Numbered from the stretch's first letter, positions 8,644 through 17,717 are shown. The stretch: DNA of 64,000 nucleotides from Maricaulis sp047308265 (GCF_047308265.1 NZ_JBKQWY010000005.1:62001-126000); one strand, 5' to 3'. Notes: generated by a model not told the origin, from the letters alone. Translations and numbers: made by a program.

Positions 8644-9992
8644 CAGTCCTTCTTGCTTTTGCGGGCGGTTTTCACCGTGCGAAAACGCTCGGCCCAGCCC
8701 TCTTTATTACTCTGTTCTGCCCGGGCCAGAGCCAGCGCGTCCGCCGGCACATCACGGGTGATGACCCCGCCCGACCCGGTAAAGGCCCCCGCTCCCACCG
8801 TGACCGGCGCGACCAGAGCCGTGTTGGAGCCGATGAACGCGCCCTCACCGACGACGGTGCGATACTTGTCGAAGCCATCATAATTGCAGGTGATCGTACC
8901 CGCGCCCAGATTGGCCGAAGCTCCGATATCTGCATCTCCCACATAGGAAAGATGGTTCACCTTTGCACCGGGGCCGATCTGCGCTTTTTTCACCTCGACA
9001 AAATTGCCGATCTTGGCGCCCTCGCCAATTTCCGCCGCCGGACGCAATCGGGCATAGGGACCGACCACCGCCCCCGAGCCCACACGCGCACCTTCCAGAT
9101 GGGAAAAGGCACGAATACGGGCGTCTTCGGCGATCGTTACTCCGGGACCAAACACGACATGCGGCTCGATCACTACATCGCGCTCGATCGAGGTGTCCCA
9201 GGCAAAATGCACACTTTGAGGATCCTGCAGCGTGACACCGGCCGCCATCATCTCCTCGCGCTTGCGCGACTGGAAAGCGGCCTCGGCGGCAGCCAGGTCA
9301 AGACGCGAGTTCACACCGAGCACTTCGTCAGACGGCGCCACGACCACAGCGGCATCCAGCCCGCGGGCCCGCGCCAGCCCGACCACATCGGTCAGATAGT
9401 ATTCGCCATTGGCATTTTCATTGGTCACTTCGGACAGGAGGTCGAACAGGAGCGGCGCCGGCGCGGCCAGCACTCCCGAATTAACGAGGCCAACGGCCAG
9501 TTCTTCGCGGCTCGCATCCTTAGCTTCGACAATCCGGTCAAGCCCGCCCGCCGCATTGGTGATCAGACGACCATAGGCCGCCGGATCCGACGGTTCAAAG
9601 CCCAGCACCGCCACAGATGCGCCTGCATCCAGGGCCTCAAAGACGCGCTCCAGGGTCTGTTCACGGATCAGCGGCGTATCGGCATAGAGAATGACCGCAT
9701 GCCCCTGGAAGCCCTCAAGTGCCGCCTGGGCGGCCTGAACCGCATGGCCCGTTCCCTGGGGCGGGTCCTGGAGCGCCGTCAAAGTGCCCGCTGCTTCAGC
9801 CGCGACCCGCACGGCCGGAGAATGCGCGCCCCACACCGTAACGGTCTTTTCAGCGCCCACCTGTGCGCTCAGATCCACCACCCAGTCGAGCATGGGCCGG
9901 CCGCCCACGGCATGAAGGACCTTAACGGTCTTGGACTTCATGCGTGTGCCCTGGCCCGCGGCAAGGATGATGGCGGCACGTTTGGCGGTCAT
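8643..9992 (-). CDS. glmU: Bifunctional N-acetylglucosamine-1-phosphate uridyltransferase/glucosamine-1-phosphate acetyltransferase
   Basis: A 449-residue two-domain enzyme making UDP-GlcNAc for peptidoglycan and lipopolysaccharide. The N-terminal nucleotidyltransferase has LAAGQGTRMKS at residues 10-20 and the C-terminal half is a left-handed beta helix with hexapeptide repeats and CNYDGFDKYRT, typical of the acetyltransferase site. Length equals the family norm. It is the first gene of the minus-strand unit and is divergent from the phosphoglycolate phosphatase gene, with about 115 nt between them holding both promoters. Confidence 0.96.
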   Translation of the reverse strand: MTAKRAAIILAAGQGTRMKSKTVKVLHAVGGRPMLDWVVDLSAQVGAEKTVTVWGAHSPAVRVAAEAAGTLTALQDPPQGTGHAVQAAQAALEGFQGHAVILYADTPLIREQTLERVFEALDAGASVAVLGFEPSDPAAYGRLITNAAGGLDRIVEAKDASREELAVGLVNSGVLAAPAPLLFDLLSEVTNENANGEYYLTDVVGLARARGLDAAVVVAPSDEVLGVNSRLDLAAAEAAFQSRKREEMMAAGVTLQDPQSVHFAWDTSIERDVVIEPHVVFGPGVTIAEDARIRAFSHLEGARVGSGAVVGPYARLRPAAEIGEGAKIGNFVEVKKAQIGPGAKVNHLSYVGDADIGASANLGAGTITCNYDGFDKYRTVVGEGAFIGSNTALVAPVTVGAGAFTGSGGVITRDVPADALALARAEQSNKEGWAERFRTVKTARKSKKD

Positions 9993-10107
9993 GGTGAGAT
10001 TCCCTGATTAGTCGACGGCTGCAATTCCACGAGTCGGCGCTATAGCCTATCGGACAAGAAGACGCGACCATGGCAAAAGGCAGTCGCGATTGCACGGGGA
10101 AAAGGGC

Positions 10108-10812
10108 ATGATATCCACGGACATGGCAGAGGTATTCAGTCAGGCCTCCATCGCTTTCGACCTGGATGGAACGCTGGTCGACACGGCACCGGATCTGGTC
10201 CGCGCTCTCAACGCGGTCATCGCCCCGCATGGCCTGTCCCCCATTCCCGTGGCGGATGTGCGCCTTATGGTGGGTCGCGGAGCCGGAGCGCTGATCCGCC
10301 GGGCGTTTGAGCGCCATGGACATCCACCGTTATCAGAGGCTGCCCTGACCGAGGAGATCGCGCGCTTTATCGAGATCTATAATGCCGACATCGCGGCGCA
10401 GAGCCGCCCGTTTGATCAGGTCGAGCCCACTTTAATCGCGCTGCGTGAGGCCGGAGCCCATCTCTCCGTTTGCACCAACAAACCCAGCCTGCTCGCCGAC
10501 AGCCTACTCAAGGCGCTGGAGCTGGATCACTATTTCGAACGCATTCTCGGACCAGAGCGTACGCGAGCCAAAAAACCGGCCGCCGATCATGTTCACGACG
10601 CACTGGACCCGAGCCGTCGGTTCACGGCGCTGATCGGGGACAGCGAAACCGATACGCTGGCCGCCCAGGCCGCCGGAGTGCCCGTCATTCTCATGACCTA
10701 TGGCTATAATGAAAAGCCGGCCAGCTCTTTGGGAGCTGACCGGCTTTTATCTCGGTTTTCCGAGGTCCCTCTGGCTCTCACCCAAATCTGGGCGGAACCG
10801 GACGGAAATTAG
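10108..10812 (+). CDS. gph: Phosphoglycolate phosphatase-like HAD hydrolase
   Basis: A 234-residue HAD-superfamily phosphatase. Motif I is FDLDGTLVDT (nucleophile first Asp), motif II sits in VCTNKPS, and motif III/IV in GDSETDTLAAQAAG. The set matches Gph, which removes 2-phosphoglycolate arising from DNA repair or oxygenation, but related sugar phosphatases cannot be excluded. ATG 10108 is close behind GGGGAAAAGGG; ATG 10123 is an alternative. The gene converges on and overlaps by 4 bp a small minus-strand gene, and the terminator hairpin of that gene lies inside its 3' part (10712-10748). Confidence 0.85.
   Translation: MISTDMAEVFSQASIAFDLDGTLVDTAPDLVRALNAVIAPHGLSPIPVADVRLMVGRGAGALIRRAFERHGHPPLSEAALTEEIARFIEIYNADIAAQSRPFDQVEPTLIALREAGAHLSVCTNKPSLLADSLLKALELDHYFERILGPERTRAKKPAADHVHDALDPSRRFTALIGDSETDTLAAQAAGVPVILMTYGYNEKPASSLGADRLLSRFSEVPLALTQIWAEPDGN
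10712..10748 (-). terminator. Terminator hairpin embedded in the gph coding region
   Basis: Arms AAAAGCCGG/CCGGCTTTT and CAGCTC/GAGCTG form a 15-bp stem with one mismatch around a 5-nt loop. Read on the minus strand it ends in TTTT and lies about 60 nt past the stop of the 72-aa gene (10809-11027), so it is most simply that gene's terminator. Confidence 0.75.
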
Positions 10813-11027
10813 GCGCTGCGACGCTCGCTGCCCGTATCATTGGCGGCGCGACGCGGCATGCCATTGACCATGTTGGAGCGCACATCGGTACGAGCCGAGC
10901 GCATGGCCGGCATAAAGCCAGCGTCAACCAGGTCAATATTCACGTCGTAACCGCGCTCAGCCCAATAGGCTTCGATACGGGATTTGAGGCGACGGGCACC
11001 TTCCGGGGTGCAAAGATCGCTTTGCAT
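10809..11027 (-). CDS. Small conserved hypothetical protein
   Basis: A 72-residue soluble protein beginning MQSDLCTPEGARRL. ATG 11027 follows a GGAGG site at 9 nt spacing, which decides it over longer upstream starts. The middle (IEAYWAERGYDVNIDL) looks like a compact alpha-beta unit and the end (MRSARTDVRSNMVNGMPRR) is basic and motif-like; I recall similar tails in small conserved proteins of Caulobacterales but assign no function. It converges with gph, overlapping by 4 bp. Confidence 0.75.
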   Translation of the reverse strand: MQSDLCTPEGARRLKSRIEAYWAERGYDVNIDLVDAGFMPAMRSARTDVRSNMVNGMPRRAANDTGSERRSA

Positions 11028-11227
11028 AGACAAAACCTCCATAGCGGCCGGAACCATCCCGGCCGGGTACGCACTAAAGCGGATGTGAATTTGGTCGGGA
11101 TCACGTTGTGCTGATCACCGGTCGGAGGGCTGATATAGGGAAGCGGCGTTTATGACGAGACCATGAAGGTGTGGCAAGTTGTCGCACCCCAAGAAAATGA
11201 CAGCTGCGGAGCGCCAGCTACCAGTGC

Positions 11228-11256
11228 TTGACCCCACGCATTGCCCTGCGTATACG
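11228..11256 (+). promoter_or_regulatory. Sigma-70 type promoter of tRNA-Val
   Basis: TTGACC (11228-11233) and TATACG (11251-11256) are separated by exactly 17 bp. The predicted start point is about 12 nt before the tRNA 5' end at 11275. Confidence 0.8.
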
Positions 11257-11274
11257 AGCGCCTTCCGGAATTGA

Positions 11275-11349
11275 GGGCGATTAGCTCAGCGGGAGAGCAC
11301 CTCGTTCACACCGAGGGGGTCACTGGTTCAATCCCAGTATCGCCCACCA
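11275..11349 (+). tRNA. tRNA-Val (anticodon CAC)
   Basis: A 75-nt cloverleaf: acceptor GGGCGAT pairs with ATCGCCC, the discriminator A is followed by an encoded CCA, the D arm has TAGCTCAGCGGGAGAGCA, the anticodon stem CCTCG/CGAGG closes loop TTCACAC, and the T arm has GGTTCAATCCC. The loop gives anticodon CAC, reading GTG valine codons. Confidence 0.97.
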
Positions 11350-11572
11350 TCTCTTTTCCGGCCTTTCTCACCCCAGATTGCAATCACCCCGCACGGCTCT
11401 ACCGTCACGTGTCTGTCAACGAATCGGTGTCTACTGAAACCTTTCTCCAATCATTGAGGTGGTATCGTCCCGTCCGGGGTTCGACCTGGGTCCAAGGCAG
11501 GCCCTTAGCACGTGAACCGGATTTGACTTGCGACGCCGGGACGCAGGTTTTTCCTGCTCACCCCTCTTGTTT

Positions 11573-11587
11573 TGAGAATTATTCGCA
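11573..11587 (+). promoter_or_regulatory. Fur-like iron box upstream of ferric transporter
   Basis: TGAGAATTATTCGCA is a 15-bp near-palindrome (7-1-7, one mismatched pair) resembling the classic Fur core TGATAATnATTATCA. It lies 36 nt before the start of the iron-binding protein gene, a usual place for Fur repression. Confidence 0.68.
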
Positions 11588-11623
11588 ATAAACTCCGGTC
11601 ACATTCTGATTTCTGGAGCTTCC

Positions 11624-12691
11624 ATGTCTTCCGCACGCTTGATTCTGGCCGCATCCCTTTTCGCGGTCGCCTGTTCCCCGGCCTCTGAAACCCCGTCTTC
11701 GACGGCAGACAGCGCGCCCGGTTCCGATGCCGCACCGCGCGTCGTCAATGTCTACAGTGCCCGTCACTATCGCTCTGACGCGTTCATCTATGAACTCTTC
11801 ACCGAGCAGACCGGAATCGAGGTCAATCTCGTCACGGCCAGTGGCGATCAACTGATCGAACGTGTTCGTGTGGATGGTGAGCGCAGCCCGGCCGATGTGA
11901 TCATCACTGTGGATGCGGCCCGTCTGCACCGGGCGGAACAGGCCGGCCTGTTCGCCCAGACGGACTATGCCAGCTTCCTGCCGCCCATCGCTGATAATCT
12001 GGTCGATCCGGACGGGTATTGGGTCTCCATGTCACTGCGAACCCGCGTCATCGCCCGTTCGACCGACCGCGTGGCCGAAGATGCGGTGACATCTTATGCC
12101 GATCTCGCTGATCCGCGCTGGCAGGGCCGCGTGTGTACGCGTGGTGCCGGCAGCCCGTATAACCAGTCCCTGCTGGCCGCCCAGATCGCTGAGAATGGCG
12201 AGGACGCTGCCCAGGCCTGGGCTGCAGGCATTGTGGCCAATTTCGCCCATGATCCGGTCGGCGGTGATCGCGACCAGTTGCGGTCCGTCGCCGCAGACGA
12301 GTGTGATCTGGCGATCACCAATCATTATTACTACCTGATGCTGGCCAATTCGGACAATCCGGCCGACCAGGCCGTGGCTGCCGCCACCACCCTGGTCTTC
12401 CCGGACCAGGCGGGCATGGGGGCCCATGTCAACGTGTCCGGCATCGGCATCGCCGCCAATGCCCCGCACCCGGATGAAGCCCGCGAACTGGTATCCTTCT
12501 TCTTCTCCGAGCCGGCCCAGCGAGCCTTTGCCGAGCTGACCAATGAGATCACCGTGGTCGAGGGCGTGGAGTGGGATAATGCCAATCTGGCAAACCTGCT
12601 GCCGTTCGAAATGGATGACCGCAATGTCTCCGAACTGGGGGATCACAATGAAACGGCCCAGCGCATTTTCGACCGGGTTGGCTGGCAATAG
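11624..12691 (+). CDS. Ferric iron ABC transporter, substrate-binding lipoprotein (FbpA/FutA type)
   Basis: A 355-residue periplasmic binding protein. A lipoprotein signal ends in LFAVAC with the acylated cysteine at C17. The N-terminal VVNVYSARHYRSD and the NHYYYL triple-tyrosine near residues 232-237 are the hallmarks of FbpA/FutA ferric-binding proteins, where tyrosines ligate Fe(III). GGAG lies 8 nt before the ATG. Permease and ATPase genes follow with 3 and 5 nt gaps. Being a lipoprotein, not a free periplasmic protein, is a variation seen in several lineages. Expression is probably iron-repressed through the upstream Fur-like box. Confidence 0.92.
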   Translation: MSSARLILAASLFAVACSPASETPSSTADSAPGSDAAPRVVNVYSARHYRSDAFIYELFTEQTGIEVNLVTASGDQLIERVRVDGERSPADVIITVDAARLHRAEQAGLFAQTDYASFLPPIADNLVDPDGYWVSMSLRTRVIARSTDRVAEDAVTSYADLADPRWQGRVCTRGAGSPYNQSLLAAQIAENGEDAAQAWAAGIVANFAHDPVGGDRDQLRSVAADECDLAITNHYYYLMLANSDNPADQAVAAATTLVFPDQAGMGAHVNVSGIGIAANAPHPDEARELVSFFFSEPAQRAFAELTNEITVVEGVEWDNANLANLLPFEMDDRNVSELGDHNETAQRIFDRVGWQ

Positions 12692-12694
12692 ACC

Positions 12695-14320
12695 GTGACA
12701 CCTCCCACCGGACGGCAGAACAGCTTTTCAACCGGCGGCCGGATGACGTTGATCGCGTCTCTGGCCGCTGGCCTGTGTGCGGCCCCGATACTGGCGGTCG
12801 CCTGGCTGGCGCTGACCCAGACGTCCGGTGATTATCTCGTCCATCTGGCCCAGACCCGCCTGCCACTCTATGCGTGGACCTCGCTCAAGGTCGGCGTGAT
12901 CGCCGCCCTGGGTGCAGGTCTGATCGGAACTGGGCTGGGCTGGATCATCGCCCGGATGGAGTTTCCCGGCCGCGCCGTCCTCAGCTGGGCCCTGGTTCTG
13001 CCTTTGGCCGTGCCCGCCTATGTCGCGGCCTATGCCTGGCTTGATCTCAGCCATGTAGCCGGACCGCTCAAAGCGTGGAGTTTCGGCCTTTTCCCCACCG
13101 TTCGCGGATCCTGGGGGGCCGGTGCCATGTTCGCGCTTGTTCTCTACCCTTACGTCTATCTACTGGCACGCAATGCCTTCTCCGGTCAGTCCGCAGACAT
13201 GTTCGACGCGGCGCGTACGCTGGGCGCGGGCCCCTGGACTGCGTTTCGACGCACCGCCCTGCCCCTGGCCCGCCCCTCGATTGCCGCCGGTATGGCGCTG
13301 GTCGTCATGGAGGCGCTAGCCGATTACGGTACCGTCTCCCATCTGGGCGCCCCCACCCTGTCCATCGGTCTGATGCGGGCCTGGAGCGGCGCTGGATCCC
13401 TGGTGGACGCCGCTCGGCTGGCCCTGGTCCTTGTGACTGTCTCGATGATCGTCTTCGGCCTTGAACGCGCCCAGCGCGCCCGCGCCCGCTCTATCCAGGC
13501 ATCGGGCAAGCATCGCCCGCCTGTTCGCACGCGCCTGACCGGCCTGCGCGGATGGGCACTGACCGGCCTCGCCCTCCTGCCGCTTGTGCTGGGCCTTGTC
13601 ATCCCCATGGCACGAATGGGCTGGCGGGCGCTGTATGAATTGCCGGCCCCCGGGCTTGTCGACGGCACATGGCACAGCCTGGTTCTGGCCACGAGTGCCG
13701 CCCTGATCGCCGCAGCCCTTGGTCTGGGCGCTGCCTATGCCCTGCGCGCGGGCAATCCCTTCGGTGTCATGGCCAGTCGTGCCGCGGGACTGGGATATGC
13801 CGTGCCCGGCGCCGTGGCAGCCGTCGGCGTGATGGTCCTCCTGTCGGGCCTCCAGAACCTGATCGATCCGGCCTGGCGCCAGCTGACAGGCGAGGTTTTT
13901 CCGATCCTGCTGACCTCAACCGCCTTCGCTCTGATTCTGGCCTATCTGTCGCGTTTTGCCGCCGCGGCGATCTCACCCGCCGAAACCGCCCTGGCGCGCG
14001 TGACACCCTCGCTGGATGGCGCTGCGCGGACCCTCGGTGCGAACCCGTCCAAACGCTTCTGGCGGGTCCACTGGCCGCTGATCGCGCCGGGCGCCTTGTC
14101 CGCCATGCTGCTGGTCTTTGTCGAAGTGCTCAAGGAATTGCCCGCCACGATGATCCTGCGGCCGTTCAACTTCGATACGCTTGCGGTCATCGCCCATAAT
14201 TTCGCGTCTGATGAACGTCTGGGCGAAGCCGCCCTGCCCGCACTGCTGATTATTGTCACAGCCCTGCTTCCGATGATCGTGGCGGCCCGCTATCTCTCTT
14301 CACGGGATTTGGAAGGATAG
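12695..14320 (+). CDS. Ferric iron ABC transporter, fused permease (FbpB type)
   Basis: A 541-residue inner-membrane permease with two homologous halves, each with about six transmembrane helices and an EAA-like loop: DAARTLGAGPWTAFRRTALP near residue 170 and DGAARTLGANPSKRFW near residue 445. This duplicated architecture is that of FbpB/SfuB. It starts with GTG three bases after the binding protein gene, with translation presumably coupled. It forms the channel for the lipoprotein-delivered Fe(III). Confidence 0.92.
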   Translation: MTPPTGRQNSFSTGGRMTLIASLAAGLCAAPILAVAWLALTQTSGDYLVHLAQTRLPLYAWTSLKVGVIAALGAGLIGTGLGWIIARMEFPGRAVLSWALVLPLAVPAYVAAYAWLDLSHVAGPLKAWSFGLFPTVRGSWGAGAMFALVLYPYVYLLARNAFSGQSADMFDAARTLGAGPWTAFRRTALPLARPSIAAGMALVVMEALADYGTVSHLGAPTLSIGLMRAWSGAGSLVDAARLALVLVTVSMIVFGLERAQRARARSIQASGKHRPPVRTRLTGLRGWALTGLALLPLVLGLVIPMARMGWRALYELPAPGLVDGTWHSLVLATSAALIAAALGLGAAYALRAGNPFGVMASRAAGLGYAVPGAVAAVGVMVLLSGLQNLIDPAWRQLTGEVFPILLTSTAFALILAYLSRFAAAAISPAETALARVTPSLDGAARTLGANPSKRFWRVHWPLIAPGALSAMLLVFVEVLKELPATMILRPFNFDTLAVIAHNFASDERLGEAALPALLIIVTALLPMIVAARYLSSRDLEG

Positions 14321-14325
14321 ATCAC

Positions 14326-15366
14326 GTGGCCCAGATGCGCCCCGACACTGCTCTCATCACGGTACGTGGTGCCGCACGCGATTACGGGCGGGATGTCCCA
14401 GCGCTGATCCATGCCGACCTCGATCTGCACGCCGGCCAGATCTGCGCCCTGCTCGGTCCGTCCGGCAGCGGCAAGTCGACCCTGCTGCGTGCAATTGCCG
14501 GGCTGGAACGTCTTGATGGCGGACAGATCCAGTGTGGCGAGAGCCTATGGTCGGCACCCGGCATCCATGTCCCGCCTGAAGCCCGGCAGGTCGGCCTTGT
14601 GTTTCAGGACTATGCCTTGTTCCCGCACATGACCGCGCTCGACAATGTGGCCTTTGGCCTGACCGGGCCGGACAAGAAACACCGCGCGCTGGACGAATTG
14701 ACCCGGGCCGAGCTGGGCGACAAGGCGCGCGCCTATCCGCATGAATTATCCGGCGGCGAGCAACAACGCGTCGCTCTGGCGCGGGCACTGGCGCCCAAAC
14801 CGGACATCGTCCTGCTGGATGAACCCTTTTCCGGCCTCGACCGTCGTTTGCGGGCCGATGTCAGACGACGCACCCTGTCGGTTCTGCGGGCCTCGGGTGC
14901 CGCCGTGCTCTTTGTGACCCATGACGCCGAGGAAGCGCTGGAAACAGCCGATACGCTAGCGCTGATGCAGGCGGGGCAGATCATCCAGTCCGGCCCGCCC
15001 CAGCACGTCTGGTTCAATCCGGTGAGTGCCGATGCGGCGCGCCTGGTGGGGGATATCAATGTCTTGCCTGCGCGCGTCGACGCTCAGACAGTCGATACCG
15101 TTCTCGGACAGTTCGAAGCGGCAAGCCTGGATGATCAGAGCGCCGTCGATGTGTTGATCCGTCCCGAAGGGCTGGGGGTGCGCGACGGCGATCGTTTCTT
15201 AGTGATTGACCGGGCCTATGCCGGGGCCAGCGTCCGCCTGACGGTGGAAGACGAGACGGGCCACCTCTGGCACGCCATGGCGGCGCACACAGATGCGCCA
15301 GACCTGCGCTCCCGTGTCGATCTAGCGCTGGACACACGCTTTATGCGGATCGTACTGCGTCGCTGA
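14326..15366 (+). CDS. Ferric iron ABC transporter, ATPase (FbpC type)
   Basis: A 346-residue ABC ATPase: Walker A GPSGSGKST near residue 45, signature LSGGEQQRVALARA near residue 141, Walker B VLLDEPFSGLD and the switch histidine in VTHDAEEAL. A C-terminal TOBE-like regulatory domain follows (about residues 240-346), as in FbpC. It begins with GTG 14326. It energises the importer encoded just upstream. Confidence 0.92.
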   Translation: MAQMRPDTALITVRGAARDYGRDVPALIHADLDLHAGQICALLGPSGSGKSTLLRAIAGLERLDGGQIQCGESLWSAPGIHVPPEARQVGLVFQDYALFPHMTALDNVAFGLTGPDKKHRALDELTRAELGDKARAYPHELSGGEQQRVALARALAPKPDIVLLDEPFSGLDRRLRADVRRRTLSVLRASGAAVLFVTHDAEEALETADTLALMQAGQIIQSGPPQHVWFNPVSADAARLVGDINVLPARVDAQTVDTVLGQFEAASLDDQSAVDVLIRPEGLGVRDGDRFLVIDRAYAGASVRLTVEDETGHLWHAMAAHTDAPDLRSRVDLALDTRFMRIVLRR

Positions 15367-15415
15367 ACAGGCCCTTGAGCAACAGATCGAGATTGGCCTG
15401 CACGGTCACCCAGAT

Positions 15416-15444
15416 ACACGATCGCCCAGAAACACGATCGCCCG
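15416..15444. repeat. Short direct repeat
   Basis: The 12-mer ACACGATCGCCC occurs at 15416-15427 and again at 15433-15444, a 17-nt period. The second copy runs into the terminator-like palindrome next to it. Confidence 0.7.
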
Positions 15445-15464
15445 CATCTGACGATGCGGGCGAT
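15437..15464 (-). terminator. Hairpin between convergent iron transporter and dehydrogenase genes
   Basis: A perfect 12-bp stem (ATCGCCCGCATC/GATGCGGGCGAT) with loop TGAC, 46 nt past the dehydrogenase stop. On the minus strand it is followed by CGTGTTTCT, so the T-tract is weak. It may serve both convergent units. Confidence 0.65.
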
Positions 15465-15510
15465 AATGTCGGCTCTCAGTCCTCCCCGACCGGGCCGGTA
15501 GTGCCATCGC

Positions 15511-16584
15511 TTAAGCGATTTCTGTTTCTTTTACAGACTTTTTGTCCTCAATGCGAGTCCGAGCGATCTCATCCGCGATCAAATTCGACGGACGGCCTTC
15601 TTTGTCAGACATATCAAGGATTTCGCCGAGCGTATTTTCCAGGCCAACCAGTTTGGAACGGACCCATTCCGGTTCATATGAGCCCTGGATCTCGCCAACG
15701 ACATTGATAATTCCACCCGCATTGAGCACGTAGTCGGGCGCGTAGATCTTGCCGCGCCGTTGCAGCTCCGCCCCCATCTCGCGAGAGGCCAGCTGATTGT
15801 TGGCCGCGCCGGCAATGACTTTCGCCCGGATCACGTCGATCGTGTCCGGATTGATCACTGCGCCCAAGGCACACGGTGCGAACACATCAACGTCGAGACC
15901 ATAGATTTCATCCAGGCCGACAATCGTCGCGCCGTGCTTGGCCTTGAGGTCCTGCAGACCCGCTTCATTGATATCGGTAATGAACAGCTCTGCACCGGCT
16001 TCAGCCAGGTGTCCGGCGAGGTAGGCTCCGACATGACCCGCAGCGCCCTGGATGGCCACTTTCACGCCTGACAGGTCAGACTTGCCCAGCCCACGCTCGA
16101 CACAGACTTTCATGCCACGGAACACGCCTTCTGCCGTCACCGGCGAAGGATCACCGGATGCGGCCTTGCCTTCCGGCAGACCAACAACGTGCGCGGTGCT
16201 GCGGCGCGCATACATCATATCATCAGGAGAGACGCCCACATCTTCAGCCGTGATATACATGCCATTCAGGCTCTCGACCGCGCGTCCAAAGGCTTCAAAC
16301 AGCGCGACCCGGTCAAAATGGCCCTCAGGCTTCATGATCACCGACTTGCCCCCGCCGATCGGCAGGTCCGCCATGATGTTCTTGTAGCTCATGCCCTGGG
16401 ACAGACGCAGGACATCGGTCAGCGCCGCATTCGAGTCATCATAGGTCCACATGCGGCAGCCGCCACAGGCCGGACCGCTGGCCGTGGAGTGCACGCCGAT
16501 AATGGCCTTGAGGCCGGTTTTATCGTCCGTGGCAAACAGGACGCGTTCATGATTGTCGAAAGCAACGTGTTCGAAAACGCTCAT
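15511..16584 (-). CDS. Leucine/valine-type amino acid dehydrogenase
   Basis: A 357-residue member of the Glu/Leu/Phe/Val dehydrogenase family. The glycine-rich substrate segment GPACGGCRMW, the catalytic lysine region GMSYKNIMADLPIGGGKS near residue 65-82 and a Rossmann motif AIQGAAGHVGAYLA are present. Length and the short N-terminal domain favour leucine dehydrogenase over hexameric glutamate dehydrogenase. It would deaminate branched-chain amino acids to 2-oxo acids with NAD+, feeding branched-chain degradation. It is monocistronic, ending in the hairpin at 15437-15464. Confidence 0.87.
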   Translation of the reverse strand: MSVFEHVAFDNHERVLFATDDKTGLKAIIGVHSTASGPACGGCRMWTYDDSNAALTDVLRLSQGMSYKNIMADLPIGGGKSVIMKPEGHFDRVALFEAFGRAVESLNGMYITAEDVGVSPDDMMYARRSTAHVVGLPEGKAASGDPSPVTAEGVFRGMKVCVERGLGKSDLSGVKVAIQGAAGHVGAYLAGHLAEAGAELFITDINEAGLQDLKAKHGATIVGLDEIYGLDVDVFAPCALGAVINPDTIDVIRAKVIAGAANNQLASREMGAELQRRGKIYAPDYVLNAGGIINVVGEIQGSYEPEWVRSKLVGLENTLGEILDMSDKEGRPSNLIADEIARTRIEDKKSVKETEIA

Positions 16585-16694
16585 CTGTGCGAAGCCTCAT
16601 CATGGGTGGGGCAGCTGTGCTGCGAACTCGGCGCACGGGATACCCTTTCCAAGCGGCGCAGACAAGCGACAGAAAACACCCAGAATTAGCGCGA

Positions 16695-17324
16695 TTATAA
16701 CAATTCTTTTATGCGGCAGCGCAGCATGGGTAGAATTTTTTCCTCAAACCACGAATTCCGCTTCAACCATGCATTATTTCGCCAGGAGGGGTGAGGAAGT
16801 GGCAGAAATTCCGGACCGTATTGATCGGCATGACGGACCGTTTCGGTCAGGGTCTTGTATCGCTTTGGCCCGAGGTGAAAGCGCTGAGCGTATTGTCCGA
16901 CCAGAAGGGTGAGCTGCACATGGGGCAGGGCTGAGCGCAATCGCGCCTGCCAGAGCGGGGCGCATTCAGTGCGCGGCGGCAAATCCCCGCCCTTGTCATC
17001 AAGACCTGGAAAACACAGCCCCATGGGCAGGATGGCCAGCCGGGACGGGTCATAAAAGCTCGCCTCATCCATCTGCAGCCAGTCGCGCAATCGGTCACCG
17101 GAGGGATCAGTGAACGGCCGCCCGGAGGCATGGACGCGGGTCCCCGGAGCCTGACCAATCAGGAGAATACGTGCCCGTGGATCCAGTTGAAACACGGGCC
17201 GTGGATCATGGGGCATGTGAGCGGCGCAAACCCGGCAGCCTCGCGCCTCGTCAAGCAACGCGGCAATGTCCGCCTCAGGCGCGGCCAATCCGGTAGACCC
17301 CTTTGAACGTGTCCACATCCTCAA
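16695..17324 (-). CDS. Uracil-DNA glycosylase superfamily protein
   Basis: A 209-residue protein of the UDG fold: LLIGQAPGTRVHASGRPF near residue 54-71 resembles the water-activating loop of family 4/5-like glycosylases, and PLPHPSWRNN near residue 180 is the DNA-intercalation/His motif. CRVC near residue 30 and two further cysteines (MGLCFPG, RTECAP) could hold an iron-sulfur cluster, but spacing differs from classical family 4. The N-terminus overlaps the DUF3253 gene by 50 nt if M1 is used; a slightly later start is possible. Substrate is not certain. Confidence 0.75.
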   Translation of the reverse strand: MRMWTRSKGSTGLAAPEADIAALLDEARGCRVCAAHMPHDPRPVFQLDPRARILLIGQAPGTRVHASGRPFTDPSGDRLRDWLQMDEASFYDPSRLAILPMGLCFPGLDDKGGDLPPRTECAPLWQARLRSALPHVQLTLLVGQYAQRFHLGPKRYKTLTETVRHADQYGPEFLPLPHPSWRNNAWLKRNSWFEEKILPMLRCRIKELL

Positions 17325-17532
17325 CCGGCTTGCCCTTGCGCAGGATCGTCACCCGCCCGGCCCGGGCCAGACGCACCGCGGCCTGTCTGACATGACCAAA
17401 ACGCTGATGGTAATTGTCCGGATCGATGGCCTTGGCGACATCGGCAGGGGCGATTGATCGTCCCTCTGGTGCGGCCCCGACAAGTTCAAGAATGGAGGCC
17501 TCAATCGGATCGATCTGGATATCGTCTGTCAT
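17275..17532 (-). CDS. DUF3253 winged-helix-like small protein
   Basis: An 85-residue protein with IEASILELVGAAPEGRSIAP followed by a helix-turn-helix-like stretch (VRQAAVRLARAGRVTILRKG) and a short beta ending (FKGVYRIG). This is the DUF3253 pattern, a small domain of unknown function that looks like a winged helix. It precedes and overlaps the glycosylase-like gene, so the two are co-transcribed; a role in DNA repair is only a guess from that context. Confidence 0.8.
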   Translation of the reverse strand: MTDDIQIDPIEASILELVGAAPEGRSIAPADVAKAIDPDNYHQRFGHVRQAAVRLARAGRVTILRKGKPVEDVDTFKGVYRIGRA

Positions 17533-17717
17533 TGCCCTGTCCTTCGCTCCTGGATGTGTGCCGCTTTTGAATGTGGGCCAGGCTTGGATCTAGTCCCGTC
17601 CCGCCGGGTCCAGCCGCGCTCTATCGACCTATTTGTTGACCTGATCAAGGCACGCGACAAGCCCGGCGCAATCAGATCAGATATCGGCGAGAGTGAAAAT
17701 GCCCGATGGAGAGCTGA

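Noticed and set aside
11241..11591. Open frame spanning tRNA-Val and its 3' flank
   Set aside because: Overlaps the tRNA and the Fur-like box; no coding character.
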